Part shown: piece after piece, positions 26,834 through 37,886 of the stretch
Numbering within the stretch: the first letter of the stretch is position 1
Layout: each line of letters begins with the position of its first letter
Source of the DNA: Candidatus Zixiibacteriota bacterium
GTDB lineage: Bacteria; Zixibacteria; MSB-5A5; WJJR01
NCBI GenBank assembly: GCA_040752595.1
Contig: JBFMGX010000015.1
Span: forward strand, 95,087-159,086
Length of the DNA: 64,000 bases
Reading direction: 5' to 3'
Made by a program: the position numbers and the translations under genes
Notes under the pieces: generated by a model
Told to the model about the DNA's origin: nothing
The model's input: only the letters and a program-made list of their open reading frames with translations
Databases searched by the model: none

Positions 26834-27634
26834 ATGGTGGACTTCCAGCAAGCGATGTTTTATCGTCCGCCGGCCCGCCCGAGGCGGACAAGCCCTGCGA
26901 TGAACCGCGAACTCAACAATGCCATCCGCTGGGTACTGGAGAACTTTCTGCCGGCGATGATCCGGGACCGGAAGTGGTTCATCAATCCCTTGATGCGGCT
27001 GTACTTCGGCAGGAATTGGCGAACATATGCGCACTTCAAGGCCGATGCGGTGAAGATGACTTCGGAGGACTTCGCGCGGGTCTATGCCGGTATCAAGTTG
27101 CCCAGTGCCATGCGCCGGCCGACCGACTCTAATGAAGCATGTGTGCGGCAGATCTTGGCCGATGTTCGTCCCTATCAAAGTGTTCTGGATGCCGGTTGCG
27201 GACGTGGCTTCCTGGTCGGGCAGATCGCCCAGGTCGTTCCGCACGTTGCCGGGGCGGACATTTTCCTGCAGCCGGGCCTGGCGGCCAAGTACCCCCAAGT
27301 CCGCTTTGAACAGGCGGATGTCGGCGCCCTGCCCTTTGCCGACAAGTCCTTCGATGCAGTCGTCTCGACCCACACGCTGGAGCATGTCCGGGACCTCGAT
27401 TTGGCGATGGCGGAACTGCGTCGCGTCGCGCGCCATTTGGTCATCGTGGTGGTACCCCGGGAACGACCCTATCGGGAGACGCTGAATCTCCACCTCCATT
27501 TCTTCCCCTACGTCGAGAGCTTTCCCATCGCCATCAAAGCCGGCCCGCGCGATTTCGACTGCTTTGAGCTGGGCGGCGACATCTACTACAGGGAACGGCT
27601 GCCGGTCCAAGGCGGCTCGGCCCAAGAGCCGTGA
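26834..27634 (+). CDS. SAM-dependent class I methyltransferase
   Basis: The 266-residue protein has a Rossmann methyltransferase core: motif I VLDAGCGRGFLVG (DAGCG at 119-123), motif II region VAGADIF, the QADVGALPFADKSFDAVVST stretch, and LEHVRDLDLAMAELRRV, as in methyltransferase type 11 proteins. The substrate cannot be read from the sequence. ATG 26834 is preferred because GGAG lies four bases upstream; ATG 26900 is an alternative beginning at MNRELNN. It stands alone after the kinase. Confidence 0.8.
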   Translation: MVDFQQAMFYRPPARPRRTSPAMNRELNNAIRWVLENFLPAMIRDRKWFINPLMRLYFGRNWRTYAHFKADAVKMTSEDFARVYAGIKLPSAMRRPTDSNEACVRQILADVRPYQSVLDAGCGRGFLVGQIAQVVPHVAGADIFLQPGLAAKYPQVRFEQADVGALPFADKSFDAVVSTHTLEHVRDLDLAMAELRRVARHLVIVVVPRERPYRETLNLHLHFFPYVESFPIAIKAGPRDFDCFELGGDIYYRERLPVQGGSAQEP

Positions 27635-27650
27635 TCTGAAGGTCTCCCTG

Positions 27651-27846
27651 GCAGGCTGCTGAAAAAGGCCAATCCATGTCATTCTGAGTCCCGCCGCTGT
27701 TGGGCGGGGCTGGCCCGCCACAGGCGGATGGAAATCTGCTGTCGGTTTCATAGGTAGAAACAGCACATCCCTCGTCCGCCAAAGGCGGACTCGGGGTGAC
27801 AATGGTCGGACAGATCCGCATTTCTTGGGTTTTTCAGCAACCTGCG
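27651..27846. repeat. Nested inverted repeats: REPIN-like element inside TGCTGAAAAA arms
   Basis: Outer arms GCAGGCTGCTGAAAAA (27652-27667) and TTTTTCAGCAACCTGC (27830-27845) are inverted. Inside lies a REPIN-family element (27677-27801) running from TGTCATTCTGAGTC to CTCGGGGTGACA, whose inner halves are AAATCTGCTG and AACAGCACATCCCTCG and which contains extra CCGCC/GGCGG hairpins. Confidence 0.8.
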
Positions 27847-28396
27847 AGGGAACTTACCCGTCTCGTTTCCGTTGGTCGACGCCTCCGTTTCGACCTGGTT
27901 CAAGGCGAGATGTTGTTCGTGTGCTCAATGTGAGCGGGGAGCCACATCATCCCCACTGCGGGGGTGATTGCCCCGGGGGCGGGACATATAGAGGGGGTAG
28001 AATCAGGGCTCGATCAAGCAGTACATCTTCGCAGAGAGAACTTCCTACGAGGAGCATGCGGTTGGGCGATTTGGTCTCGTCTCAAAACAGAGTACGTAAG
28101 CGATTACACCTCAATCGGAAATCACACAGGCACAATTCACACCGGCTGCTGACCCTCCTTCCCATGGCAGGTGTCTCGTTCTGTTAAAGTAGATTCTCAT
28201 CGGTGCAAGGCATTGATCAGTAACCGGGAAGATCGAGTCACTCGGCAACGGCGTGAAACTGCTTGACTTGGAACCCGGCGCGCAACACCATCCGTCGGTA
28301 GAACTTGTTGTACCGTAATGCGTTATGATAATGTTGGCAACTTCGGGGATGGGTCGGATTGCTTTGTGAGACAACGGAGTACGTGATCGGTCTTCA

Positions 28397-28496
28397 TGTG
28401 GATAGGTCGTTGACAAGCCAGAAGCCCTGTCGCTCTAACATGTGACCGTTCTTAATGTTATCCGTGCTTTGCCCATGTGGACAAGGGTGTGGGCAA
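28397..28496. other. Putative oriC: cluster of DnaA-box-like 9-mers
   Basis: Within 100 bases just upstream of dnaA are TGTGGATAG (28397), TTATCCGTG (28458), TGTGGACAA (28476) and TGTGGGCAA (28488), each one to three mismatches from the TTATCCACA consensus or its complement. A further TCATCCACA lies at 30147-30155 in the dnaA-dnaN gap. Position beside dnaA/dnaN/gyrB supports an origin; no perfect box was seen. Confidence 0.5.
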
Positions 28497-28567
28497 GCGG
28501 GATGGCGCACGTCTTCATTTCACGGCCTAACGTGTCGGCGTTGTGACCTCACTGACGGGAGCTCGCG

Positions 28568-29983
28568 ATGGGAATAGAGAATGCAGCGATCTGGAAGGAG
28601 TGCTTGGGGCACATTGAAAACCAGATCGGCACCGAGAACTTCTACACCTGGCTGGCGTGTTCTGAACTCATTGAAATTGAAGGCGACACTGCCGCCATAG
28701 CGCTGCCGAATCGATTCGTCGCCGATTGGGTCCGCAAACGCTACAGCGGTCTGATCGATGAAACGCTGGCCAAGGTCACCGGGGCCACACGACGTCACCG
28801 GCTGGAGATCCGTCCCAACGGGAACGGCGACGGGTCGGCGGAGTCTCCCGGTCACCCGGTGTCGACCGACGGGGACGATTCGGAGTTGCGCACACAGTAC
28901 TTGGATCGCGCCGCGGCGGAACGGGCAATTGTCGAGGCGAGAACCACAGCCCAGCTCAATCCGCGATTCAACTTTGAGAGTTTCGTTGTCGGGCAATCCA
29001 ATCAGTTGGCCCATGCGGCCGCCTTGGCCGTCTCCGAGATGCCGGGTCGGACGCGTTACAACCCGCTCTGCATCTACGGCTCCGTGGGTCTTGGTAAGAC
29101 ACACCTCGCGCAGGCGATCGGCAACGCCGTGCTGGAGAATTGCCCCGGAGCCAGCGTCCTCTATGTAACCTCGGAGAAGTTCACCAACGACTTCATTGAT
29201 TCGCTGTCGCGGCGGACGACATCGGCGTTTGTCACGCGCTACCGTTCGGTCGACGTACTCCTGATCGACGACATTCAGTTCTTCGCCGGAAAGGAGTCCA
29301 CCCAAGAGCAGTTCTTCCACACGTTCAACACGCTGCACCAGAACGCGCGCCAGATCGTCCTGACGGCGGACCGGGCGCCGCGCGACATCAAGGGGCTGGA
29401 GGAACGCCTCTTATCGCGCTTTCAATGGGGGTTGGCGGCGGACATCCGCCCGCCCGATTTTGAAACGCGCATGGCGATCCTGCAGAAGAAGTTGGAGGGG
29501 GAAGACATCATCCTGCCGCCGGATGTCCTGACCCATGTGGCCCGCTTTGCCCAAGCCAACATTCGTGAGCTGGAGGGGGCTTTGGTACACCTCCTGGCGG
29601 TCAGTTCCCTGAGCGGGACGCCGGTTACCCTGGAGACGGCGCAGACAGTGCTGCGCGACACGCTCTCACCGGCACGCAAGCCGATCACAATCAAGGCAAT
29701 CAACGGCGTCGTGGCCGCCTCCTTCGGCGTCGAGGAGCCAGTGCTCTCCTCCAAGCGGCGGACTCAAGACGTCGCCATGGCGCGCCAGGTGGCCATGTAT
29801 CTGGCGCGAACCCTAACCAGCATGTCCCTGAAAGCGATCGGAGCCGAGTACGGTGGCCGCGACCATTCGACGGTCATCCATGGTGTGAACGTGATCCGGG
29901 ACGCCCTGAAGACCGACGCGGAGTTGAAGCTCCGCGTCGACCACGCGATCACGGCCTTGCATGGCGCTGCGACCAACGCATGA
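28568..29983 (+). CDS. dnaA: Chromosomal replication initiator protein DnaA
   Basis: DnaA binds 9-base boxes at oriC and melts the origin in its ATP form. The 471 residues show domain I (1-85, WKECLGHIENQIGTENFYTW), a variable linker (85-130), the AAA+ domain III with Walker A GSVGLGKT (171-178) and Walker B LLIDDIQ (231-237), and domain IV with the signature GGRDHSTVIHG near 429-439. GGGAG lies six bases before ATG 28568. A DnaA-box-like cluster precedes the gene, consistent with autoregulation. Confidence 0.98.
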   Translation: MGIENAAIWKECLGHIENQIGTENFYTWLACSELIEIEGDTAAIALPNRFVADWVRKRYSGLIDETLAKVTGATRRHRLEIRPNGNGDGSAESPGHPVSTDGDDSELRTQYLDRAAAERAIVEARTTAQLNPRFNFESFVVGQSNQLAHAAALAVSEMPGRTRYNPLCIYGSVGLGKTHLAQAIGNAVLENCPGASVLYVTSEKFTNDFIDSLSRRTTSAFVTRYRSVDVLLIDDIQFFAGKESTQEQFFHTFNTLHQNARQIVLTADRAPRDIKGLEERLLSRFQWGLAADIRPPDFETRMAILQKKLEGEDIILPPDVLTHVARFAQANIRELEGALVHLLAVSSLSGTPVTLETAQTVLRDTLSPARKPITIKAINGVVAASFGVEEPVLSSKRRTQDVAMARQVAMYLARTLTSMSLKAIGAEYGGRDHSTVIHGVNVIRDALKTDAELKLRVDHAITALHGAATNA

Positions 29984-30326
29984 GCGCCGCGGCCGCGTAT
30001 CACCCTCGTCCCTCCACGTACAGGTGGCAAGCAGCAGAAGGTGCACACAGGAGCACGGGAGAATTCTGTTGACGACGGTTGGAGAATAGGGATACCCTAC
30101 GTCTCCAGGGCTGGAATTTTCACGTTGTCTTTGCAGACCCACACGCTCATCCACATGCAGAGGAAACCCAGATTCTAATGACTGAGAACGCAATACGAGG
30201 TTGCTGTCCGTCATTTCCCCATCTTCAACAGCATGATGGCTATTACTCTATTTTGAAAGAGAATGACTCTACTGCTCTTCCGCTGTGGGTTCTTCTCTGG
30301 AGATGCGGTCGAGGAGGTCCAGACCA
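29984..30326. other. dnaA-dnaN intergenic region
   Basis: A 343-base gap without a gene. It contains one DnaA-box-like 9-mer TCATCCACA (30147-30155) and an A/T-richer stretch at about 30175-30290 that could be an unwinding element or the dnaN promoter region; neither is proven. Confidence 0.45.
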
Positions 30327-31442
30327 ATGAAATTCACAGTCAAACGGGATGAACTGGCGGAGAAACTGCAGGCTGTTCTCTCGGTGATCTCCACGCGGAC
30401 GACATTGCCGATTTTGGGGAATGTTCTTCTGAATGCAGAGGGTGAGCGTCTATCTCTGGCGGCCACCGACCTGGATATGTCGATCACCGGCCATGTGCCG
30501 GCCCGTGTGGCGAAGCCGGGTGTGACAACGGTGCCGGCGCGAACGCTGGCAGAGATGGTGCGTGAGCTGGCGGACGAGGACATCCACCTCACGGTCACAA
30601 ACAACCGCATGGAGATCAAATCCGCGCACGGTGTCTATCGCATGAGCGGGCTCTCGGCCGATGAGTTTCCGCGTCTCCCCGGGCTCCCGGCCGGGGGTGG
30701 TGTCGCCATACCGACGGATGAACTGCGCGCGATGGTGCAACGCACGGCATACGCGGTCTCCAGCGATGAAACCCGTCCGGCGCTGAATGGCGTTCTGTGG
30801 CATGCGGCGGGAGATGTGATGCACATGGTGGCGACCGATGGGCACCGTCTGGCGCGGGTCACTGCATCTGCCAACCGCCTGTCGGGGCTGAAAGATGAGC
30901 TCATTCTGCCGCCCAAGGCATTGTCGCTCGTGGTGAAGATGGTGGGGGAGAATGACAGTGAGGTCATCGTTCTGTTTGGCGAGAAGAACATTGTCTTCCG
31001 CGTCGGCGACATCGTGATCACTTCGCGATTGATCGAGGGACCGTATCCGAATTACATGCAGGTGATTCCGAAGGAGAACGACAAGCTGTTGCGGGTCGAT
31101 GCCGGGACCTTGGCGGCGGCAGTGCGACGGGTGGCCGTGCTCTCGAACACGCTCACGCGCCAGGTACGCTTCTCCCTGTCGGCGGCCGGGATCGAGCTGT
31201 CCGCCACCAATCAGGATGTGGGTGGCGAAGCGCGGGAGACGGTCGCCTGTCACTACGAAGGGGATGATCTCGAGATCGGGTACAATGCGCATTACATCTT
31301 GGACATGCTGAAGAACTTCGACCCGGGCGAAGTGGTTTTCCGTTTTTCCACATCGATTGCCGCAGCGCTGGTTCATTCGGCCGATGAGGCCCAGAAGGAC
31401 AAGTACCTTTGTCTGGTGATGCCGTTACGTCTGGCAGATTGA
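30327..31442 (+). CDS. dnaN: DNA polymerase III sliding clamp (beta subunit)
   Basis: This is the ring-shaped processivity factor of the replicative polymerase. The 371 residues form the three-domain clamp, with MKFTVKRDELAEKLQAVLSV at the start, PTLPILGNVLL-type sequence (TTLPILGNVLL), YRMSGLSADEFPRLP, the central VATDGHRLARV and C-terminal YLCLVMPLRL. GAGGAGG at 30311-30317 lies nine bases before ATG 30327, which decides the start. It follows dnaA as in most bacteria. Confidence 0.98.
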   Translation: MKFTVKRDELAEKLQAVLSVISTRTTLPILGNVLLNAEGERLSLAATDLDMSITGHVPARVAKPGVTTVPARTLAEMVRELADEDIHLTVTNNRMEIKSAHGVYRMSGLSADEFPRLPGLPAGGGVAIPTDELRAMVQRTAYAVSSDETRPALNGVLWHAAGDVMHMVATDGHRLARVTASANRLSGLKDELILPPKALSLVVKMVGENDSEVIVLFGEKNIVFRVGDIVITSRLIEGPYPNYMQVIPKENDKLLRVDAGTLAAAVRRVAVLSNTLTRQVRFSLSAAGIELSATNQDVGGEARETVACHYEGDDLEIGYNAHYILDMLKNFDPGEVVFRFSTSIAAALVHSADEAQKDKYLCLVMPLRLAD

Positions 31443-31598
31443 GACGGGGCGGTCGGAATCACCCCGTCGCCCGTTAATCCGTTGTAGTATAAACACTTAC
31501 CGGGCCGCCGGCGGGGTAATTGACCTTGCCGTCGGCAGAATCTCTTTGTAACTTATAGAGTTAGGCCGACTGCCTTGGCGGCGTTCGGAGGGGTTGGC

Positions 31599-31937
31599 GT
31601 GGGCAAACCGACGGCGATTGGCACGATTCTCAGGCAACGTCTCGCGGCCTTGGGCGTCGCGCGACGTGTCAAGGAAGCGTCGGTCGAGACACGCTGGGCC
31701 GAGGTGGTGGGACCGGAGATCGCGGCGCACACTCACGTTGCCAAACTGGAAGCGGGCCGACTGATTGTCTCGGTCGATGAGCCCGCCTGGCGGCAAGAAT
31801 TGTTGTACCAGAGGGAGGCGATTGTCGCGAAGTTGAACCGGGATGTCGGGGAGGATGAGACGATCGTCAGGGAGATTCTATTCACCGGACCGGAGATCGC
31901 GAGACGAAAAGCAGATTCCTCGCTGCGCTCGGAATGA
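31599..31937 (+). CDS. DciA-like DUF721 protein
   Basis: DUF721 proteins include DciA, the loader of the replicative helicase in bacteria lacking DnaC. The 112 residues match the family: IGTILRQRLAALGVARRVKE, VETRWAEVVGPEIAAHTHVAKLE-type core (WAEVVGPEIAAHT), and GRLIVSVDEPAWRQELLYQR. GTG 31599 is preferred because GGAGGGG at 31587-31593 lies five bases upstream; TTG 31575 is the first open start. The final KADSSLRSE is encoded by a REPIN-family half element, so the native C-terminus has been replaced or extended. It occupies the slot where recF is commonly found. Confidence 0.85.
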   Translation: MGKPTAIGTILRQRLAALGVARRVKEASVETRWAEVVGPEIAAHTHVAKLEAGRLIVSVDEPAWRQELLYQREAIVAKLNRDVGEDETIVREILFTGPEIARRKADSSLRSE

Positions 31938-32030
31938 CGGCGGTGCTGCGCGTCCCAGTGGCGGGGTTTGTCATGGATACAGCCTCGCACTAAACGCATG
32001 TCATGCTGAGCGAAGCGAAGCATCTGCTGT
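31910..32030. repeat. REPIN-family halves between the DciA-like gene and gyrB
   Basis: Half AGCAGATTCCTCGCTGCGCT CGGAATGAC (31910-31938) overlaps the end of the DUF721 reading frame; the inverted half TGTCATGCTGAGCGAAGCGA AGCATCTGCTG (31999-32029) precedes gyrB. Confidence 0.8.
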
Positions 32031-32056
32031 CTTATGAAGACCACCGACATCCGTAG

Positions 32057-34021
<1,965 letters not shown>

Positions 34022-34045
34022 ACACCATTCTGCCTTTCGTGTGCC

Positions 34046-36772
34046 ATGATCGCCAAGCCGCGCCTGAAGCTCGTCAACAACACTGGGTCGGTCCAAGAGG
34101 AGATCGACCGGCAACGAGGCCGGGAGCCGGCCAAGAAGAAACCGGTTGCCCCGCTGGCATCCCCGGTCCTGGCGCTTTCTCACACTCCGATTTACAAGAT
34201 GCACCGCTACTATGCCCGACGGCCGCACAACGTTTTCGCCAAGTTGATCCAGCATTACACTAGTCCCGGTGACCTCATACTGGACCCCTTCTGCGGCGGT
34301 GGAGTCACTGTCGTCGAAGCGTTGAAGTTGCGGCGCCGAGTGATCGGCGTCGACCTAAACCCCTTGGCGACATGGGTTACCAAGATGGAGGTCTCACCGG
34401 CGGATCGGGAGGCACTGATTGAGGTATTCGAGCGATGGGCCGAATGGATGGAGAAGGAGATCGGCCCGATGTATGCCGCGCGCTGCGGGCATTGCGGGAA
34501 GTCGGGACGTGCAGAATGGTTCGAATGGTCCAATGTCGTGATCTGCCCCGATTGTCATGCACGAATAGTGCTGGGATCGGCAAAGAAGGTGCGCGGCGGT
34601 GTGTATGAATGTGGCAAGTGCAAGACGCGGGTCACCGCAGATAAGGCCGAGCGACGGGCAGATCGTATGCTGTCGGTCCTTGTCCATTGTCCGCACTGCG
34701 AGCGACGCGAGCTTCGCAATGCCGAGCTGCCTGACACACGCCGGGCGGCGCGGTTTGCGCGTGAGTTCGATGCAATCGTGAAGCAGGAACGGCTGAAGAT
34801 CCCCGACGATCCGTTTCCGGACGCCAATTCTGTTCGAGAGAACAATCTCTTTGCCAAGGGATTCCTGAAGTTCAGCGACTACTTCACGGCCAGGAATCTG
34901 ATCGCCAATGCCCGGTTGAAGAAATGGCTGACGGCGACGCGAATGACCGCTGCCGTCCGCGACCACCTTTTCCATGTCTTTTCGGCGTCGCTGCGCTTCA
35001 CCAACAAGATGGTAATTCGGAGCGAAGCCTGGCGCGGCGACAAGCCGCTTGAATGGGCGGGACACGTGTACTGGCCGGCCTACACATATCTTGAGGCAAG
35101 CCCGCTGGAACCGATCCGCAAGCGCTTCAAGGCGCTATTGGCGGGGAAGGAAGAGCAGGAGGAGACAATCGGCGATTTTGCTCGGATCGGAAACGATCGT
35201 TCGCGGTTCACCGAGCTTCAAGAGGCGATGACCTGTTGGCTACTGACGCGTTCGTCCCACAAGTTGCCGATTCCGGATCATTCGGTTGACGCCATCATCA
35301 CCGATCCCCCCTTTGGCGGCAACGTGCAGTATGCGGAGCTCAGCGACTTCTATCTCGTCTGGCTAAAGGAGCAACTGGGATTGAAGGGGATCATCGACAC
35401 GAAGCACGAGGCGATTGAAACCCGCCACTCGTGTTTTGAGGGTGCGAAGGATCGCACATTCTATGAAGAAATGCTGCACAGGATCTTCACCGAGTGTCGG
35501 CGGGTGCTGAAGCCGGACGGCTGGATGGTGATGACATTTCACAATCGTGATATCGGTGTCTGGATGGCGTTGAATCGGGCGGCCATCCGCGCCGGATTCC
35601 GGCTCCCGCCTGACGACGTATCCGCGAACCGCGGCATGGTCTACCAGCCGCCGATCGAAAACTACACGCAGACCATTCATCAGAAACGCGCGGGGTCAAT
35701 GCTCGGTGACTTTATCCTGTCCTTTGAACCCAAGGATGGGACGGCGGCTTTGGGAGAACTGCGCGATACGTTGAGCACCAGCGAGCAAGATGCGCTGATC
35801 ACAGAGGCGCGAAAGCTGATTGAATTCCACGGCGGTGCGGACGAGACCACATTGATGACAGGGTTGATCCCGTTCCTTTCCCAGCAGGGGCTCTTGGCCC
35901 GGCTGGCGAAATTCGATTTTCGAATCCTCTTCAATGCGGAGTTTTCCTTCGTCAAGTCCGAGAAGAAGTGGTACACGCCGTCAATGGTCGACGCCGACGC
36001 CAGACCGCTGAAGACGATGGACTATGTGCCGGCTCAGCACCAGACTGAGGTCATCATTCACGAGTATCTCCTTGAGAAGAAGCGTGCCCGGTTGGACGAT
36101 CTGTTGATCGAGATCTACTCCAGGTTGGTGAATTCACACCGCCCGCAGATGCAGACAATCGAGGCGGTCGTCCAGCGCTGCTGCCGCAAAGTCAAGGTCA
36201 AGGGGGAGAAGCGAGACTTCTTCGAGTGGAAACCCCAGGTGCTCCCGCAAATGGAGCGGGAGTTGGCCAAAGCACGACAGGGTCGGCTCTTCGACGCGCC
36301 GCAGTTGACCGGGCATACGGACATCATTCGCTTCGTGGCCGATGCCGCTGCGGAGATTGGTTTGGCGGTTCAGATCGGCGAAACAGAACGTAGAAAGGAC
36401 GAAAGTCTCCGCGCGTTGAGTGTTGCCCTCAAGGGCGTGGATTTGGGTCTGCCGCCGAACGTCTTCCGAATCTTGAAGGAGATCGATCTGCTCATTCTCA
36501 GAGAGAACGTGCTGGTTGCGGGTCTCGAGATAGTGATCAGCATGGGGACACTCGCGCATGCAATGGCGCGGTTCCAGAATCTGTTTGTTGCGGCTCCCAA
36601 TCTCGACATCAAGGCAGTCATCGTGTGTCAGGATCAGGATTACGACCTTGCCCGCCGGCAACTTGATACACCCGCAAATCGCAAGTCCGCACTCTCCCGA
36701 CGGGTGGCCATATGGCCCATTTCGCGACTTGACCGGAAGTCGCTCCAAGAATTGATTCAACCGACCGCGTAA
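34046..36772 (+). CDS. Large DNA methyltransferase with zinc-binding Cys pairs and nuclease-like C-terminus
   Basis: The 908-residue protein carries a split amino-methyltransferase domain. SAM-binding motif I is DPFCGGGVTVVEAL (from residue 80) following MHRYYARRPHNVF; catalytic motif IV is TDPPFGGNVQYAEL (DPPF at 420-423). Between them lie four CxxC pairs (147/150, 167/170, 189/192, 215/218), suggesting two zinc ribbons. The last 100 residues contain EIDLLILRENVLVAGLEIVI near 812-831, a strand pattern like PD-(D/E)xK nucleases, with Asp814 and Glu828 but no clear catalytic lysine. It lies 24 bases after gyrB with no obvious ribosome binding site. It may be a solitary modification or defence enzyme; no partner restriction gene is seen. 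Confidence 0.8.
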   Translation: MIAKPRLKLVNNTGSVQEEIDRQRGREPAKKKPVAPLASPVLALSHTPIYKMHRYYARRPHNVFAKLIQHYTSPGDLILDPFCGGGVTVVEALKLRRRVIGVDLNPLATWVTKMEVSPADREALIEVFERWAEWMEKEIGPMYAARCGHCGKSGRAEWFEWSNVVICPDCHARIVLGSAKKVRGGVYECGKCKTRVTADKAERRADRMLSVLVHCPHCERRELRNAELPDTRRAARFAREFDAIVKQERLKIPDDPFPDANSVRENNLFAKGFLKFSDYFTARNLIANARLKKWLTATRMTAAVRDHLFHVFSASLRFTNKMVIRSEAWRGDKPLEWAGHVYWPAYTYLEASPLEPIRKRFKALLAGKEEQEETIGDFARIGNDRSRFTELQEAMTCWLLTRSSHKLPIPDHSVDAIITDPPFGGNVQYAELSDFYLVWLKEQLGLKGIIDTKHEAIETRHSCFEGAKDRTFYEEMLHRIFTECRRVLKPDGWMVMTFHNRDIGVWMALNRAAIRAGFRLPPDDVSANRGMVYQPPIENYTQTIHQKRAGSMLGDFILSFEPKDGTAALGELRDTLSTSEQDALITEARKLIEFHGGADETTLMTGLIPFLSQQGLLARLAKFDFRILFNAEFSFVKSEKKWYTPSMVDADARPLKTMDYVPAQHQTEVIIHEYLLEKKRARLDDLLIEIYSRLVNSHRPQMQTIEAVVQRCCRKVKVKGEKRDFFEWKPQVLPQMERELAKARQGRLFDAPQLTGHTDIIRFVADAAAEIGLAVQIGETERRKDESLRALSVALKGVDLGLPPNVFRILKEIDLLILRENVLVAGLEIVISMGTLAHAMARFQNLFVAAPNLDIKAVIVCQDQDYDLARRQLDTPANRKSALSRRVAIWPISRLDRKSLQELIQPTA

Positions 36773-36897
36773 TCCTCATCCAGATCGGCCCCATCGCCAG
36801 CGAGGCAGCAGCAACCGCGTCCCCGCCCGGCAGGCATCCCAATCACTGTCGAAGCGCGCCCGCTATGCGGCTTCCTCGGCGCGGGCGCTGCGGATTC

Positions 36898-37653
36898 TCA
36901 CCCGCACAGGACGGCGCCGCCGTTGACGTTGAGGATTTCGCCGGTGATGAAGCTGGCCCAGTCGGAGGCGAGAAAGACGATGGCGCCGGCGATTTCTTCG
37001 GCTTGGGCGGGACGGCGCATCGGGATTTCGCGCAGGTAGATCGGGGCATCGGGGGAGGCAAGCGCCTCCTGCGACATGTCGGTGGCCACCCAGCCGGGAG
37101 CGACACAGTTGACACGGATTCTCTCATTCACCAGTTCGGTCGCCAGCGACTTGGTGAAGGAGATCATCGCGCCCTTTGTCGAGGCATAGTGCGAATGGTA
37201 GGCCTCGCCGCGCTGGCCGGCGGTCGAGGAGATGTTGATGATCGAGCCGCCCTGTCGGGCGAGGTGCGGCGTGGCGGCGCGGGTGCAATAGAACATACTC
37301 TTGAGATTGATGTCGATCATCTCCGCAAGCTGGTCGGAAGTGATCGTGGCAATCGGCGCTTCCTTCCAGATGCCGGCATTGTTCACCAGCACATCGAGCC
37401 GTCCGAAATCGTCGACGACCGCTTTGGTCATGCGGTTCACTGCCGCCTCGTGGGCGACGTCGGCCTGATAGGCGCGGGCGCGGACCGGGTACGATTTCAG
37501 CTCCGTCATAAGCGAATCGACCGCGTCCTTGTGTTCATGCCAGTTGAGCGCCAGGTCGGCGCCATGCTCGGCGAAGAGCAGCGCGGCGGCACGGCCGATG
37601 CCGCGTGAGGCGCCGGTGATCAGCACGAGGCGGTTGGTGAAGTCAATCTTCAT
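36898..37653 (-). CDS. SDR-family oxidoreductase (FabG-like)
   Basis: This NAD(P)H-dependent short-chain dehydrogenase has 251 residues. The cofactor motif TGASRGIG is at 13-20, NNAG at 91-94, and the catalytic Ser142/143-Tyr156-Lys160 in NISSTAGQRGEAYHSHYAST K. The C-terminus GEILNVNGGAVLCG is the usual FabG-like closing segment. It could be a 3-oxoacyl-ACP reductase, but no fab genes are nearby, so the substrate is open. GAGGG lies about four bases before ATG 37653. Confidence 0.88.
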   Translation of the reverse strand: MKIDFTNRLVLITGASRGIGRAAALLFAEHGADLALNWHEHKDAVDSLMTELKSYPVRARAYQADVAHEAAVNRMTKAVVDDFGRLDVLVNNAGIWKEAPIATITSDQLAEMIDINLKSMFYCTRAATPHLARQGGSIINISSTAGQRGEAYHSHYASTKGAMISFTKSLATELVNERIRVNCVAPGWVATDMSQEALASPDAPIYLREIPMRRPAQAEEIAGAIVFLASDWASFITGEILNVNGGAVLCG

Positions 37654-37743
37654 ACGTCCCTCATGGATTGTCCCACAAATCGATTGAATCTCCAGTGATT
37701 GACCTCAATATACGGGGTCTTGTTGCTGGGGAGCAATTCTGCT

Positions 37744-37862
37744 TGAACCCCCTCCCCGGCCCTCCCCGTCAACGGGGAGGGGGCAGAGCCCGGTGCGGAG
37801 TGTTGCGTCAACGGGGGGAAGGCGACGGGTCCTCCCCCTGTTGACGGGGGGAGTTAGAGGGG
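37744..37862. repeat. CCTCCCC/GGGGAGG inverted repeats
   Basis: A perfect hairpin CCTCCCCGT/ACGGGGAGG (37761-37780) is followed by a larger imperfect inverted pair, CGTCAACGGGGGGA and TCCTCCCCCTGTTGACG (37806-37845). It lies between divergent SDR and EamA genes. Confidence 0.75.
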
Positions 37863-37886
37863 GGGCGACAGGATGTCGGACACACC

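Larger units (their letters stand above)
27635..28567. other. Long non-coding region upstream of dnaA
   Basis: About 930 bases with no supported gene. The left third holds nested repeats (27651-27846). The remainder is less GC-rich than the surroundings and ends in a DnaA-box-like cluster (28397-28496) just before dnaA. Small open frames here have no family signature. Confidence 0.6.

Noticed and set aside
27825..28416. Small open frames upstream of dnaA
   Set aside because: No ribosome binding site or recognisable domain; the composition fits the non-coding origin region.
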